From Amycolatopsis acidiphila (GTDB lineage Bacteria; Actinomycetota; Actinomycetes; Mycobacteriales; Pseudonocardiaceae), in contig NZ_CP090063.1 of the NCBI RefSeq assembly GCF_021391495.1, positions 6,014,001 to 6,078,000 on the forward strand: a DNA stretch of 64,000 nucleotides, in the 5' to 3' direction. The translations under genes and the position numbers were made by a program. Under the pieces are notes generated by a model that worked only from the letters and a program-made list of their open reading frames with translations, was not told where the DNA came from and did no database searches. Below are positions 39,871 to 47,790 of this stretch, piece by piece. Every line of letters starts with the position of its first letter. Position 1 is the first letter of the stretch.

Positions 39871-40757
39871 CGCACCTCCAGCATTCGGGCCAGCTCGGCG
39901 AGCACGGCCTGCGCGTCGGCGACGATTCCCAGATCGGCCATCGCGGTCATGGGACAGGACGGATCGGTGTTGACGCTCACGACGTGCGCGGGATCGCCGA
40001 GACCACCGAGGTGTTGCGCGGCACCGGAAACGCCGAACGCGACGTACAGCTCGGGATGCACCACGACGCCCGTGGTGCCGATCTGCCGCTGGTAGCCGGT
40101 CCAGCCCGCGTCGGTCACCACGCGGGTCGCACCGAGGGAAGCCTCCATCGCGTTCGCGACCTTCTCCAGCAACCCGACCGCCGGGGCGCCGCCGAGCCCG
40201 GCGCCCGCGCCGAAGATCCTGGGCGCCTCGGCGAGATCGACGGTACCCGGCTCCGGGTCGAGCACCTCGACGACGGTCACGTCGGGAGCATCGGCCACCG
40301 GCAGTTCGAGTTCGTGCAGCGTCACCGACTCAGCGGGGTGACCGCCCCGGACGCCTGGTTGCAGCGTCGCGACGAACGGCCCGTCGGCGACGAGGTCGAG
40401 GCACACCCGGCCGTCCCAGCGCGCGACCTCCGCGCCCCGGTCGGTCACCCGGATCGCCCCGGCCAGCAGCGGCCGCCCCAGCTCCGCCGCCAGGCGTGGC
40501 GCGAGATCGCGGCCGTCGGGCGAGGCAGGCAGCAGGATCTGCTCCGCGTCGAGGACTTTCGCGAGCTGGCGAGCCCAGCGGCCGGGCGCGAACACGCCGT
40601 TCTCGCTCAGCCGGCCGGTGCTCAGCGACGGCAGCTCGCCCGCCGCCTCCTTGACACCGGTGCCGACGAGCACCGCGGCTCCGCCGGCCTCGGCGACGGT
40701 CTCGTCCGCCCCCAGCGGGAGCACCCCGTCGCGGACGACGATGACGGCGAGCTTCAC
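39867..40757 (-). CDS. etfA: Electron transfer flavoprotein alpha subunit (FixB-like)
   Basis: 296 residues. The C-terminal FAD domain has RIFGAGAGLGGAPAVGLLEKVANAMEASLGATR, DAGWTGYQRQIGTTGVVVHPELYVAFGVSGAAQHLGG and VVSVNTDPSCPMTAMADLGIVADAQAVL, all hallmark ETF-alpha positions. Pairs with EtfB. It overlaps the OYE_2-like gene by 4 bases, showing that the ETF module belongs to the mycofactocin transcript. Confidence 0.9.
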   Translation of the reverse strand: MKLAVIVVRDGVLPLGADETVAEAGGAAVLVGTGVKEAAGELPSLSTGRLSENGVFAPGRWARQLAKVLDAEQILLPASPDGRDLAPRLAAELGRPLLAGAIRVTDRGAEVARWDGRVCLDLVADGPFVATLQPGVRGGHPAESVTLHELELPVADAPDVTVVEVLDPEPGTVDLAEAPRIFGAGAGLGGAPAVGLLEKVANAMEASLGATRVVTDAGWTGYQRQIGTTGVVVHPELYVAFGVSGAAQHLGGLGDPAHVVSVNTDPSCPMTAMADLGIVADAQAVLAELARMLEVR

Positions 40758-42712
40758 AGCGCCACCCCCGCCCGATGGCCCTCGATGACGGCGGCGTGCG
40801 CCCGGCGCGGGGTCACGCAGTCACCGGCGCGGTGCACCGGGAAAGGCACGCCCTTGAGCTGCTGCCACAGCTCGTCCTCCGGCGCCTGGTGCGTCGCGCA
40901 CACCACCCAGTCGCAGCGGACCTCGGTGGTGACGCCGGTGGTGTGCGTGAGCACCTGCAGCACGACACGACCGTCCTCTTCGGACGCGGCGAGCACGACC
41001 TCGTCGGTGTGCTGCCGGATGCCCTTGGCGTGCGCCCGGACGTTGAACGTCTCCATGTCGAGTGTCACGCCGAGGTCCTGGCCGACGACCATGCCCGAGG
41101 TGGACAGCCGCACGGCGCAGCCGCGGTCGGCGAGCAGTTCGGCGACCGACGTCGCCTGGTGGAAGCCGAGGTCGTCGAGCACGAACACCTCACCGTCGGG
41201 CACCGCCCGGCCCTCCAGCACGTCCCGCACGTCCACGACTCGTTCGAGCCCGCCCGCCCAGTACGGCGCCTGCGGCCTCGCACCGGTCGCGAGCACGACG
41301 GCGTCCGGCGACTCCGACCGCAGCAGCTCCGCGGTGGCCTCGGCGCCGGTCTTGATGTCCACGCCGTAGCGCTGGCATTCGGCGAGCAGGTTCCGTACGA
41401 CGTCGAGGAACTCCGCGCGGCTCGGCACGCTCGCGGCCAGCGAAACCTGGCCGCCGGTGGTTTCGTTGCGCTCGAACAGCGTGACGTGGTGCCCGCGCTG
41501 CGCGGCTGTCGACGCGGCCTGCAGCCCGGCCGGGCCGCCGCCGACGACCAGCACCCGCTTCGGTCGCGGGCCCGGCATCGGCAGTGGGACGCTCTCCTTG
41601 CCCGTGCGCGGGTTCTCGATGCAGCCGAGCCACCGGTTGAGGCCCATCCGCCCGACGCACTCCTGGTTGCACGACAGGCAGGTCCGGATCTCCGTGGCGT
41701 GCCCGGCGCGGGCCTTCGCGACGAAGTCGGCGTCCGCGATCTGCCCGCGCACCACGCCGACGAGGTCGCAGTGGCCTTCGGCGAGCGCCCGCTCGGCCTG
41801 CACGGGGTCCTTGATCCGCCCCACCCCGATCACCGGCAGCCGGACGGCGTCGCGGATCGCGTTCGCGATGAACAGCGCGTATCCCGGCGGGATCGCCATC
41901 GACGCCTCGATCATGAACAGCGTCGAGGTGGCGACGCCGATCGAGGTGTTGATGTAGTCGACCTTTCCGGTCGCCTCGACGAGCTTCGCGACCTCGACCG
42001 CCTCGTCGATCGTCGTGCCGCCCTCGATCAGCTCGTCCCCGCACAGCCGAACGCCCAGCGCGCGCTCCGGGCCGATGGCCTCCCGGACCGCGCCGACGAT
42101 CTCCAGCAGGAGCCGCGCCCGGTTCTCCAGCGAGCCGCCGTAGGCGTCGGTGCGCTTGTTGGTCGCGGGCGAGAGGAACCCGCGCACGATCGACGAGTGC
42201 GAGCACTGCAGCTCGACTCCGTCGAACCCGCCCTCGGCACAGTGCCCGGCGACCACGCCGTACCCGGCGACGACCTCGCCGATCTCGTGCTGGTCGATCG
42301 CCTTGGGCACCTCGCGGAACATGGGGTCGGGCACCGGCGACGGCGCCCACACCGGTAGCCGCGAGTACATCGACGACGCCTGGCCGCCGTTGTGGTTGAG
42401 CTGCGCGAGGATCGGCGTGCCGTGCGCGTGCACCGCGTCGGTGATGCGCCGGTAGCCGGGGATCACCGACCGCGAGAAGCCGTGGATGAGCTTCTCGTAC
42501 GGCCAGTCCGTCCGGTGCGTCGAGTGTTCCTCGGTGATGATCAGGCCCGCGCCGCCGGCCGCGCGCGCCGCGTAGTACTCGGCGTGCTGCTCGCTCGGCA
42601 GCCCGTCCTGGGCGTAGTTCGTCAGGTGCGCGGAGAACACGATCCGGTTGCGCACCACGAGCGGCCCGACCCGCAGGGGCGAGAACAGGTACCGGTACCG
42701 TCCGCCGCTCAT
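40754..42712 (-). CDS. Mycofactocin-associated FadH/OYE family oxidoreductase (type 2)
   Basis: 652 residues, organised like 2,4-dienoyl-CoA reductase FadH. Residues 1-335 form an old yellow enzyme FMN barrel (FSPLRVGPLVVRNRIVFSAH, GGFDGVELQCSHSSIVRGFLSP). The cysteine set Cys345, Cys348, Cys352 and Cys364 binds a 4Fe-4S cluster. Residues 380-650 hold an FAD/NAD domain (VLVVGGGPAGLQAASTAAQRGH). The substrate in mycofactocin metabolism is not established; it could be an enzyme using or regenerating mycofactocin. Coupled on both sides by 4-base overlaps. Confidence 0.88.
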   Translation of the reverse strand: MSGGRYRYLFSPLRVGPLVVRNRIVFSAHLTNYAQDGLPSEQHAEYYAARAAGGAGLIITEEHSTHRTDWPYEKLIHGFSRSVIPGYRRITDAVHAHGTPILAQLNHNGGQASSMYSRLPVWAPSPVPDPMFREVPKAIDQHEIGEVVAGYGVVAGHCAEGGFDGVELQCSHSSIVRGFLSPATNKRTDAYGGSLENRARLLLEIVGAVREAIGPERALGVRLCGDELIEGGTTIDEAVEVAKLVEATGKVDYINTSIGVATSTLFMIEASMAIPPGYALFIANAIRDAVRLPVIGVGRIKDPVQAERALAEGHCDLVGVVRGQIADADFVAKARAGHATEIRTCLSCNQECVGRMGLNRWLGCIENPRTGKESVPLPMPGPRPKRVLVVGGGPAGLQAASTAAQRGHHVTLFERNETTGGQVSLAASVPSRAEFLDVVRNLLAECQRYGVDIKTGAEATAELLRSESPDAVVLATGARPQAPYWAGGLERVVDVRDVLEGRAVPDGEVFVLDDLGFHQATSVAELLADRGCAVRLSTSGMVVGQDLGVTLDMETFNVRAHAKGIRQHTDEVVLAASEEDGRVVLQVLTHTTGVTTEVRCDWVVCATHQAPEDELWQQLKGVPFPVHRAGDCVTPRRAHAAVIEGHRAGVAL

Positions 42713-44595
42713 ACCAGCGCCCTTTCCCGCACGACCGCCAGCGCCGCGCGCCGGCCGTCGAGGATCGCCTCGTGCACGGTCCGCGGCGCCACACAGTCCC
42801 CGGCCCGCACTGCGCCGGGCAGCGTGTCGGGCAGCCGGTGTCCACAGTGGACGAGGACCGCGCACGGCAGCTCGCGGCGCTCGGCGGTGAACACGTCCTC
42901 CAGCACCACGTGACCGGCGTGCACCTCGCGCAGGAGCGACCGTTTCGCCAGCGTCACGCCCGCCTGTTGCAGCCGGGTGTTCGCGTCGGCGAGGTCTCCG
43001 GTGAGCGCGAGCTGGGTGCCGATCACCTGGTCCTGGCTGATGATCGCGGTGGGCTTTCCTCCCGCCGCCAGCAGTTCCGCGACGCCTACGCCGACGAAGT
43101 CACCCACCGGGTCGGCCACCACGACCGGCCCGTCCGGGAGCTCGACCCCGTTCAGCAGGTCGACGACGTCCACCACAGTGCCACCGTGCACGGCGTAGTT
43201 CCTCGGCCCGGCAACGGATCCCGTCGCGACGATCGCACCGCCGGGCACGTCGGTGACCTCGGTGCCCGTCGAGACGTGCACGCCGAGCCGCCGGACTTCG
43301 CCCTCCAGCCAGTCGGCGAGCTTCGCCAGCCGCGCCCGGCCACCGACCTCGGCCGCGACCCGCAGCATGCCCCCGAGTCGCTCCGACCGTTCGCGCAGCT
43401 CGACGCGGTGCCCGCGCATCGCGAGCACGCGCGCGGCCTCCAGCCCGGCCGGGCCGCCGCCGATCACCAGCACCTCGCGTGGCTCGTCGGCGCCGTCCAG
43501 CGCCGGGTCTTCGGTCTCGTGCCCGCTGCGCGGTTCACCGATGCAGGCGACGATCGGGTTGCGGTTGTCCCGCACGCGGCACTTCTGGTTGGACAGCACG
43601 CACGGCCGCGGCGCGGCGCCCGCGCGGACCTTCGCGACCAGGTCCGGGTCGGCGATCTGCGCGCGGGTCATCTCGACCAGGCTCGCGACCCCGTCGTCGA
43701 GGGCCTGCTGCGCCTGCGCCGGGTCGACCACACTGCCCTGCAGCACGGTCAGCGTCCGGCCCTCGACGGCTTCGGTGATGCGGCGGCAGAGATCGAGGTT
43801 GAAGCCGGGCTCGGTGTGCAGGTCCGGGCGGGTGGCCGACCCGCTCATCGCGGAGCCGCGCACCGGCACGAGGTAGTCCACCGAGGCGGCGAGGTCGCCG
43901 GCGAGCACTGCCGCCTGTTCGGGGGTGAGCCCGGCCCACGGCGCCAGCTCGTCACACGACAGGCGCAGCCCGATGATCCGGTCGCCGACAGCCTCGCGCA
44001 CGGCGCCCAGGACCTCGCGCAGCAGCATCGACTTGTCGCCACCGTAGGTGTCACCGCGCTGGTTCGTCAGTGCCGAGGCGAACTGCCGCAACAGGGAGTA
44101 TTGACCTGCGTCGAGTTCCACACCATCCATTCCGGACTCGGCGGCCAGCTTCGCGGACTCGCGAAAACCCTCGACGAGGGCATGGATCTCGGCGTCCTCC
44201 AGCTCCATCGGCAGCTCACGGCTGGCCACGTCCGGCACGCGGGAAGGCGCCCAGAGCGCGGACTGGCCGAACGCCGACGAGCCCTGCGAACCGGCATGCC
44301 CGAGCCCGGCGAGTACCAGCGTGCCGTGCGGCCGGCATGAGTCCGCAATGGATGACCACCCCGGCCCGCACAGCGCTGCCAGCGGCGCCCGCTCGTACGG
44401 CCAGTCCGAATCGTGCACGCTCGCCGTCTCCGTGACGACGATGCCTGCCCCACCCGCGGCGCGGGCGGCGTAGTAGGCGACGTGCCGGTCCGAGAGCATC
44501 CGGCCGCGGCCGAGGTTCGTCTCGTGCGGTCCGAACAGCACCCGGCTCGGCGTGGTCCGGCCCGCGATCTCCGCCGGACCGGTCAGCGCACTCAT
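42709..44595 (-). CDS. Mycofactocin-associated FadH/OYE family oxidoreductase (type 1)
   Basis: 628 residues, FadH layout: OYE barrel (SRVLFGPHETNLGRGRMLSDRH, GMDGVELDAGQYSLLRQFAS) then cysteine region and an FAD domain (VLVIGGGPAGLEAARVLAMRGHRVELRERS). The cysteine motif reads CVLSNQKC...C: the second cluster Cys seen in FadH and in the type 2 neighbour is Ser here. The enzyme may have a modified or no 4Fe-4S cluster. It overlaps mftC and the type 2 gene by 4 bases, so the pair is made together and may be a heteromer. Substrate unknown. Confidence 0.88.
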   Translation of the reverse strand: MSALTGPAEIAGRTTPSRVLFGPHETNLGRGRMLSDRHVAYYAARAAGGAGIVVTETASVHDSDWPYERAPLAALCGPGWSSIADSCRPHGTLVLAGLGHAGSQGSSAFGQSALWAPSRVPDVASRELPMELEDAEIHALVEGFRESAKLAAESGMDGVELDAGQYSLLRQFASALTNQRGDTYGGDKSMLLREVLGAVREAVGDRIIGLRLSCDELAPWAGLTPEQAAVLAGDLAASVDYLVPVRGSAMSGSATRPDLHTEPGFNLDLCRRITEAVEGRTLTVLQGSVVDPAQAQQALDDGVASLVEMTRAQIADPDLVAKVRAGAAPRPCVLSNQKCRVRDNRNPIVACIGEPRSGHETEDPALDGADEPREVLVIGGGPAGLEAARVLAMRGHRVELRERSERLGGMLRVAAEVGGRARLAKLADWLEGEVRRLGVHVSTGTEVTDVPGGAIVATGSVAGPRNYAVHGGTVVDVVDLLNGVELPDGPVVVADPVGDFVGVGVAELLAAGGKPTAIISQDQVIGTQLALTGDLADANTRLQQAGVTLAKRSLLREVHAGHVVLEDVFTAERRELPCAVLVHCGHRLPDTLPGAVRAGDCVAPRTVHEAILDGRRAALAVVRERALV

Positions 44596-45779
44596 CGCAG
44601 TCCGGCGAGTGGACTGGTGTCGCACGCGCGGTCCGGGCGGACGCCCTCGGGCGGTCCGAAGCCGATGCTCACCGGCACCTTGCGGCTCTTGCGGGTGGTC
44701 CGGTGCGAGTGGTCCACATCGGACCGCGGTGCGGCGCCGACCGTCTCCAGCGCGTGCTCGCCGTGGCCCTTGACGCACTCCGGGTCCGGGCCGTCGAGCG
44801 GCAGGCCGGTGAAGAACTTGGCCGCCATGCAGCCGCCCTGGCAGGAGTCGTAGGCCGAGCACGACGTGCACGCGCCCCCGGTCTGCGGGCCGCGCAGGCG
44901 CGTGAACAGCTCCGAGTCCGTCCAGACCTTCGCGAAACCACCCTCGTCACGGACGTTGCCGCCCAGGAACTCCTGGTGGATCGCGAACGGGCAGGCGTAG
45001 ACGTCGCCCACCGGGTCGATCAGGCACACCACCCGCCCGGCTCCGCACAGGTTCAGACCCGGCAGCGGGTCCGAGCCGAGGGCGTTGAGGTGGAAGAACG
45101 AGTCGCCGGTGAGCACCTTCTCGCCGCGCGCGACGAGCCAGTCGTACAGCTGCAGCTGCTGCTCGGCGGTCGGGTGCAGCTCGTCCCACACGTCGGCGCC
45201 GCGTCCCGAGGGGCGCAGGCGGGTGATCCGCAGCTGCGCGCCGTAGGTGTCGGCGATCTCCGCGAACTGGTCCAGCTGCCCGACGTTCTGCCGGGTCATC
45301 ACGACGCTGAGCTTGAAGTCGCGGAACCCGGCGTCACGCAGGTTCGTCATGGCGCGGATCGCCGTGTCGTACGAGCCCGGCCCGCGCACGGCGTCGTTGA
45401 CCTCCGCGGTGGCCCCGTCGAGCGAGATCTGCACGTCCACGTAGTCGGTCGCGGCGAGCCAGCGGGCCCGCTCCGGCGTCAGCTTCACGCCGTTGGTGGA
45501 GAACTTCACCCCCACCTGGTGCGCGACCGCGTACTCGACCAGCTCCCAGAAGTCCGGCCGCACCGTGGGCTCGCCGCCGCCGATGTTCACGTAGAACACC
45601 TGCATGCGCTGCAGCTCGTCGATGACCGCCTTGCACTCCGCGGTGCTCAGCTCGCGCGGGTCACGGCGCCCGGAGGACGACAGGCAGTGCACGCACGAGA
45701 GGTTGCAGGCGTAGGTCAGTTCCCAGGTCAGGCAGATGGGCGAGTTGAGCCCTTCCTTGAAATGCTCGACGAGCTTCAT
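44592..45779 (-). CDS. mftC: Mycofactocin radical SAM maturase MftC
   Basis: 395 residues. CNLSCVHC (Cys25, Cys29, Cys32) is the radical SAM cluster motif; NIGGGEPTVRPDF follows. The C-terminal SPASM region has CGAGRVVCLIDPVGDVYACPFAI and CTSCSAYDSCQGGC for auxiliary clusters. In the known pathway it removes the carboxylate of the terminal Tyr of MftA and forms a Val-Tyr link. The start (MKLVEHFKEGLNSPICLTWELTYACNLSC) has GAAAGGCG upstream and lies ten bases after mftB. Confidence 0.95.
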   Translation of the reverse strand: MKLVEHFKEGLNSPICLTWELTYACNLSCVHCLSSSGRRDPRELSTAECKAVIDELQRMQVFYVNIGGGEPTVRPDFWELVEYAVAHQVGVKFSTNGVKLTPERARWLAATDYVDVQISLDGATAEVNDAVRGPGSYDTAIRAMTNLRDAGFRDFKLSVVMTRQNVGQLDQFAEIADTYGAQLRITRLRPSGRGADVWDELHPTAEQQLQLYDWLVARGEKVLTGDSFFHLNALGSDPLPGLNLCGAGRVVCLIDPVGDVYACPFAIHQEFLGGNVRDEGGFAKVWTDSELFTRLRGPQTGGACTSCSAYDSCQGGCMAAKFFTGLPLDGPDPECVKGHGEHALETVGAAPRSDVDHSHRTTRKSRKVPVSIGFGPPEGVRPDRACDTSPLAGLR

Positions 45780-45789
45780 CGCACGCCTT

Positions 45790-46056
45790 TCAGTCGCGTC
45801 GCTCGATGGTTCCGTTCCGCGCCAGCCCTTCGAGGGCTTTCAGGTAGGAGGGGCGCTGGTCGTCCGGCACGCCGGCCGCGACGAGGGTGCTGTGCACGTC
45901 GGGCTGCACCTCGAGCGCGCGCACCACCTCGACCAGCAGCTTCGTCTTCAGGAACGACAGCCTGCGGGTGCCGAAGTCGTAGGCCAGCGCACCGAAGGGC
46001 TCCGGCCGGAGCGCGACCCGCGGCGAGCACCGGTAGGCCTGGTCTGGCTCGAACAC
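45790..46056 (-). CDS. mftB: Mycofactocin precursor-binding protein MftB
   Basis: 88 residues from a GTG at 46056, inferred from the family N-terminus (FEPDQAYRCSPRVALRPEPFGALAYDFGTRRLSFLKTK). It is the RiPP recognition element-type chaperone that holds the MftA leader for MftC. The mftA stop lies about six bases upstream, so it depends on translational coupling; no separate RBS is visible. ALRPEPFGAL and RRLSFLK are the hallmark segments. Confidence 0.9.
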   Translation of the reverse strand: MFEPDQAYRCSPRVALRPEPFGALAYDFGTRRLSFLKTKLLVEVVRALEVQPDVHSTLVAAGVPDDQRPSYLKALEGLARNGTIERRD

Positions 46057-46061
46057 GAGCG

Positions 46062-46166
46062 TCAGTACACGCCGCACATGCCGTCGATGGAGACCTCTTC
46101 GACGAGCAGCTCTTCCTCCACCAGGGCCTCGTCGCGCGTCTGCGAAACCTGCTGAGCCTCGGACAT
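46062..46166 (-). CDS. mftA: Mycofactocin precursor peptide MftA
   Basis: 34 residues, leader MSEAQQVSQTRDEALVEEEL and C-terminal IDGMCGVY; the last two residues Val33-Tyr34 become the redox core. AAGGGAGC precedes the ATG at 46166. It heads the biosynthetic transcript and faces mftR across an 82-base spacer. Small acidic leader and terminal GVY are diagnostic. Confidence 0.95.
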   Translation of the reverse strand: MSEAQQVSQTRDEALVEEELLVEEVSIDGMCGVY

Positions 46167-46221
46167 GGGATGCTCCCTTCGTGACGGCCGCCTCGCTGCG
46201 GCCCGCATCACGGACAATAAT

Positions 46222-46234
46222 GGCACCGAGTGCC
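46222..46234. promoter_or_regulatory. Candidate MftR operator in the mftA-mftR spacer
   Basis: GGCAC-CGA-GTGCC, an imperfect-spaced 5-bp inverted repeat. On the minus strand it abuts a TATTGT (-10-like, 46219-46214), so it sits between the -35 and -10 of mftA. A TetR dimer here would shut off the cluster. Inferred. Confidence 0.45.
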
Positions 46235-46248
46235 GAATGGAAGAGTTC

Positions 46249-46839
46249 ATGACCGATCAGGGGAGCCCGCGCGCCGGGCGCAGGCCGATCACCTCGCGTT
46301 CCGAGGTGGAGCACGCCGCGTTCGAGCTGTTCGCCCGCCAGGGCTTCGAGCGCACCACGGTCGAGGACATAGCGCAGGCCGCGGGCATCGGGCGCCGCAC
46401 GTTCTTCCGCTACTTCCCCTCGAAGAACGACATCGCGTGGGGCGACTTCGACGGCGAGCTGCGCCGGATGCGCAAGCAGCTGGCCGAGTACCCGCCGGAG
46501 GTGCCGCTGATCGAGGCGATCCGCGAGGCGCTGGTCGACTTCAACCGGGTCGACCCGGACGAGGCGCCGTGGCACCGCCGCCGGATGGAGCTGATCCTGA
46601 CCACCCCGGCCTTGCAGGCACACTCGACGCTGCGGTACGCCGCGTGGCGTCAGGTGCTCGCCGAGTTCGTCGCCGTGCGGCTCGATGTGACACCGGACTC
46701 CCTTGCGCCGCAAGCGATTGCGTACGCGACGCTGGGCGTGGCGCTGGCCGCGTACGAGCAGTGGCTGCGCAGCCCGCAGACCGAGCTGCACGACCTGCTC
46801 GCCGCGGGCGTGCGGGAGCTGAGCGCGGCCGTCGGCTGA
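46249..46839 (+). CDS. mftR: Mycofactocin system TetR-family regulator MftR
   Basis: 196 residues. N-terminal HTH: RSEVEHAAFELFARQGFERTTVEDIAQAAGIGRRTFFRYFPSKNDIAWGDF, the MftR hallmark. Homologues repress mft genes and respond to acyl-CoA. ATG 46249 has GGAAGAG just upstream; ATG 46237 is an alternative. It is divergent from mftA and followed within nine bases by a methyltransferase gene, which may share its transcript. Confidence 0.9.
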   Translation: MTDQGSPRAGRRPITSRSEVEHAAFELFARQGFERTTVEDIAQAAGIGRRTFFRYFPSKNDIAWGDFDGELRRMRKQLAEYPPEVPLIEAIREALVDFNRVDPDEAPWHRRRMELILTTPALQAHSTLRYAAWRQVLAEFVAVRLDVTPDSLAPQAIAYATLGVALAAYEQWLRSPQTELHDLLAAGVRELSAAVG

Positions 46840-46847
46840 GCCGCCCC

Positions 46848-47696
46848 ATGGCGCGTGGCGTCGGCACTCTCTACGATCCCGGTGTGCTGCTCCCGCGTGG
46901 TTCCGAGGCCATCAGCCCGACCGGCCACTACACCGGGTACGTCTGGGTGCGCAACGGGCTGGCGCCGCAGGAGCTGGCGACCCCGGAAGGTCGGTTGTTC
47001 TTCCACGCGCTCGAACCGGTGATGCGGGTCAGCCGGCTGCTGGGGCGCCCCACCTTCGAGGGCATGCTGGTCGCCCGGCACCGGATGCTCGACCTGCTGC
47101 TCGCGGGCGCGATCGAGCGCGGCGAGATCGGGCAGGTGATCGAGATCGCGGCCGGCTTGTCCGCCCGCGGCTGGCGGTTCGTCCAGCGGTACGACGGCGT
47201 GACCTATGTGGAGGCCGATCTACCCCGAATGGCGGCTCGCAAGCAGCGGCTGCTGCAACGCCTCAGCGGTCCCGGCCCCCGCGTCACCACGATCGACGCC
47301 CTCGCTGACGACGGTCCCGACAGCATCGCCGCCGTCGCCGACACCCTCGACCCGGAGGTCGGCACCGCGATCGTGACCGAAGGGCTGCTGAACTACTTCG
47401 ACCTAGAGGCGGTCACCGGCATGTGGCACCGCTTCGCCGAGGTGCTGCGCCGGTTCCCGACGGGCGCCTACTTCGCGGACGTCGTGCTGAGGCCGCAGGC
47501 GAATTCCATGGTCGAGAAGCTCGGCGCGGGCCTGCTGGCGGCCACCGTCCGAGGCCGGGTGCACCTGCATTTCGACACCGAGGCGGAGGTCGCCGCAGCC
47601 CTCGCCGAGGCAGCCTTCCCGGCGGCGGACGTCGTCCCGGCAGGCACGGACAACCCCGGGGCAAGGCTTGTGCACGTGATCGACGCCTGGACATAG
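46848..47696 (+). CDS. SAM-dependent methyltransferase, leucine carboxyl methyltransferase-like
   Basis: 282 residues. LCM/PPM-type layout: HYTGYVWVRNGLAPQELATPEGRLFFHAL, VIEIAAGLSARGWRF (SAM site), then YVEADLPRMAARKQRLL and VTEGLLNYFD. Such enzymes methylate carboxylates of proteins or small molecules. It follows mftR by eight bases, so a link to mycofactocin is possible, but it does not look like MftM, the mycofactocin glycan methyltransferase. No clear RBS is present at the ATG. Confidence 0.8.
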   Translation: MARGVGTLYDPGVLLPRGSEAISPTGHYTGYVWVRNGLAPQELATPEGRLFFHALEPVMRVSRLLGRPTFEGMLVARHRMLDLLLAGAIERGEIGQVIEIAAGLSARGWRFVQRYDGVTYVEADLPRMAARKQRLLQRLSGPGPRVTTIDALADDGPDSIAAVADTLDPEVGTAIVTEGLLNYFDLEAVTGMWHRFAEVLRRFPTGAYFADVVLRPQANSMVEKLGAGLLAATVRGRVHLHFDTEAEVAAALAEAAFPAADVVPAGTDNPGARLVHVIDAWT

Positions 47697-47730
47697 GTCT
47701 GTAGCGCAGAGACACGGCCCACCCACGGCG

Positions 47731-47789
47731 ACCCGGCAACGGCAGCCAAGAATGCCCGCGCCCAGCCCGCTCCCTAACCCCGATCCCCC
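47731..47789. repeat. Dispersed intergenic repeat, copy C
   Basis: 57 of 58 bases identical to the right part of copy B. It lacks the first 17-base unit. It lies between convergent genes; the NUDIX stop codon begins two bases beyond its end. Confidence 0.85.
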
Positions 47790-47790
47790 G

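Noticed and set aside
45790..46791. 333-codon open frame including mftB
   Set aside because: Only the last 88 codons match the MftB family; the upstream part is antisense to mftR and crosses mftA.
46848..47696. Methyltransferase as MftM (mycofactocin glycan methyltransferase)
   Set aside because: Sequence layout is leucine carboxyl methyltransferase-like rather than the class expected for MftM; only the position suggests a link.
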